A stretch of DNA of 32,608 bases from GCA-002694895 sp964436345 (lineage in GTDB: Bacteria; Chloroflexota; Dehalococcoidia; Lucifugimonadales; GCA-002694895), in assembly GCA_964436345.1 (NCBI GenBank), contig CAYTCC010000006.1:1-32608 (forward strand), written 5' to 3'. The notes under the pieces were generated by a model that worked only from the letters and a program-made list of their open reading frames with translations, made no database searches and was not told where the DNA came from. A program made the translations under genes and the position numbers. Positions 31,699 to 32,608 of the stretch are shown piece by piece (the stretch's first letter is position 1; each line of letters begins with the position of its first letter).

Positions 31699-32608
31699 AT
31701 GAATATCAGATCTAACGGAAAATCAAATTTTGACGGACAAAATTTAATACCTAATTTAATTCAAGTGCAATTAGATTCTTTTGAATGGTTTAAAACTCAG
31801 GGGATAAAAGAAATACTAGATGACGTTTCCCCTATTGAAGATTCAAGGTTTGAATTGAAATTTATTGATCATAAATTTAAAGAACCTGAAAATACTGAAG
31901 AAGAGTGCAGACAAAGAGAAATAACTTACGATGCCGCATTATGGTTTACGGCATTATTGAAAATAAAGGAAACAAAAGAAGAAAAAGAACAAGAAATTTT
32001 TGTAGGTAAATTACCTGTAATGACTTCGAATGGAACTTTTATTATAAATGGAGCAGAAAGAGTGGTTGTAAGCCAATTGGTTCGATCTCCTGGAGTTTAT
32101 TTTAGTGCAACTAATGAACCTATTTCAGGGAGGCCTTTAGCTAATGCAAAATTAATTCCTTCCAGAGGTTCTTGGGTAGAATTCGAAACTAGCACAAAGA
32201 ATATTTTATCAGTAAAAATTGATAGAAAAAGAAGAATTCCGATAAGTATTTTTCTTAGAGCTTTAGGTTATGAAGATAACGAAATACTTAATATGTTTAC
32301 AGATATAGATTCCCCTATTGATGGTTTTATCAAAACAACTGTTGATAATGATAACGAAGAAGTTAGAACAAGAAAGGAATCCCTTATAGAATTTTATAAA
32401 CGTATAAGACCAGGCGAACCTCCTAATGAATCTAATGCAGCGGAACTTATAGAAACTACATTTTTTAATGAGAGAAGATATGATCTTGGTGCTGTAGGTA
32501 GATATAAATTAAACAATAGACTAGGTAGGGATAAAACTGATATTAAAACTTTAGATAGAGATGATTTTATTCATATTATTAAGAAATTAATTTTAATTAA
32601 TAATAGTA
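31699..32608 (+). CDS. rpoB: RNA polymerase beta subunit, 5' part (runs off the window)
   Basis: The frame is open from ATG 31699 to the last base (303 codons plus one base), so the gene is cut at its 3' end. AGGAG at 31688-31692 gives a 6-nt spacing. The translation begins MNIRSNGKSNFDGQNLIPNL and continues with the RpoB N-terminal pattern: IQVQLDSFEWF, VGKLPVMTSNGTFIINGAERVVVSQLVRSPGVYF (split here for length), IPSRGSWVEFE, KRRIPISIFLRALGY, RPGEPP and RYDLGAVGRYKLNNRLG. The rifampicin pocket lies beyond the window. It starts from its own promoter after a divergent thrB, not after rplL. Confidence 0.95.
   Translation, partial: MNIRSNGKSNFDGQNLIPNLIQVQLDSFEWFKTQGIKEILDDVSPIEDSRFELKFIDHKFKEPENTEEECRQREITYDAALWFTALLKIKETKEEKEQEIFVGKLPVMTSNGTFIINGAERVVVSQLVRSPGVYFSATNEPISGRPLANAKLIPSRGSWVEFETSTKNILSVKIDRKRRIPISIFLRALGYEDNEILNMFTDIDSPIDGFIKTTVDNDNEEVRTRKESLIEFYKRIRPGEPPNESNAAELIETTFFNERRYDLGAVGRYKLNNRLGRDKTDIKTLDRDDFIHIIKKLILINNS

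Noticed and set aside
1..32608. Mobile element, prophage, CRISPR array, toxin-antitoxin or defence genes
   Set aside because: No transposase, integrase, terminal repeats, regularly spaced repeats or phage-like genes were seen; nearly all frames are recognisable housekeeping genes.

Overview
The window is AT-rich (by eye about 30% G+C, not counted), gene-dense bacterial chromosome. It uses many TTG starts and has very short intergenic gaps. The ATP synthase c and a subunits (the LPGxGTIG ... VPFFR ... D-N-TLALAL pattern in subunit a), the type 2 PyrF, the Rex repressor and a TPR protein with a conserved C-terminal domain together suggest a low-GC member of the Chloroflexota, probably Dehalococcoidia and perhaps a marine SAR202-like lineage. 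That placement is inference from remembered family patterns and was not tested. I see no rRNA, tRNA, CRISPR array, insertion sequence, prophage or replication origin.

Layout. Positions 1-2599 (+) hold two tandem paralogous metal-dependent amidohydrolases; the first is cut by the window edge. Positions 2610-7028 hold a molybdenum block: moeB (-), divergent from modA-modB-modC (+), which are followed by pyrF and a small zinc-ribbon-like protein. Positions 7115-14577 (+) hold a bifunctional-nuclease (DUF151) gene and then a complete F-type ATP synthase operon, atpI-B-E-F-H-A-G-D-C. Subunit a carries a His-rich insertion of about 105 residues, and epsilon lacks its C-terminal helical domain. Rex (-) converges on the ATP synthase operon and diverges from citrate synthase and a MidA/NDUFAF7-type methyltransferase (+). 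Positions 17597-31358 (-) form a long run, in transcription order: thrB, aspartokinase, TPR protein, metallo-hydrolase, trpA, aroH, DAHP synthase, ribF, tyrS, a class V aminotransferase, gcvT, gcvH, gcvPA, gcvPB. The window ends with the 5' third or so of rpoB (+), an open frame running off the edge.

How the genes fit together. The central part is an aerobic energy set: ATP synthase, a redox sensor, TCA entry, and a possible complex I assembly methyltransferase. The minus-strand run couples amino-acid synthesis (Thr/Lys entry, the aromatic pathway) with one-carbon metabolism. The aminotransferase overlapping gcvT suggests a route glyoxylate -> glycine -> methylene-THF. The molybdate uptake genes beside moeB supply molybdenum cofactor.

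This is mostly a housekeeping region. I did not find a clearly new multi-gene system. The most notable signals are the subunit-a insertion, the shortened epsilon, the structured thrB/rpoB intergenic region, and the tandem amidohydrolases.
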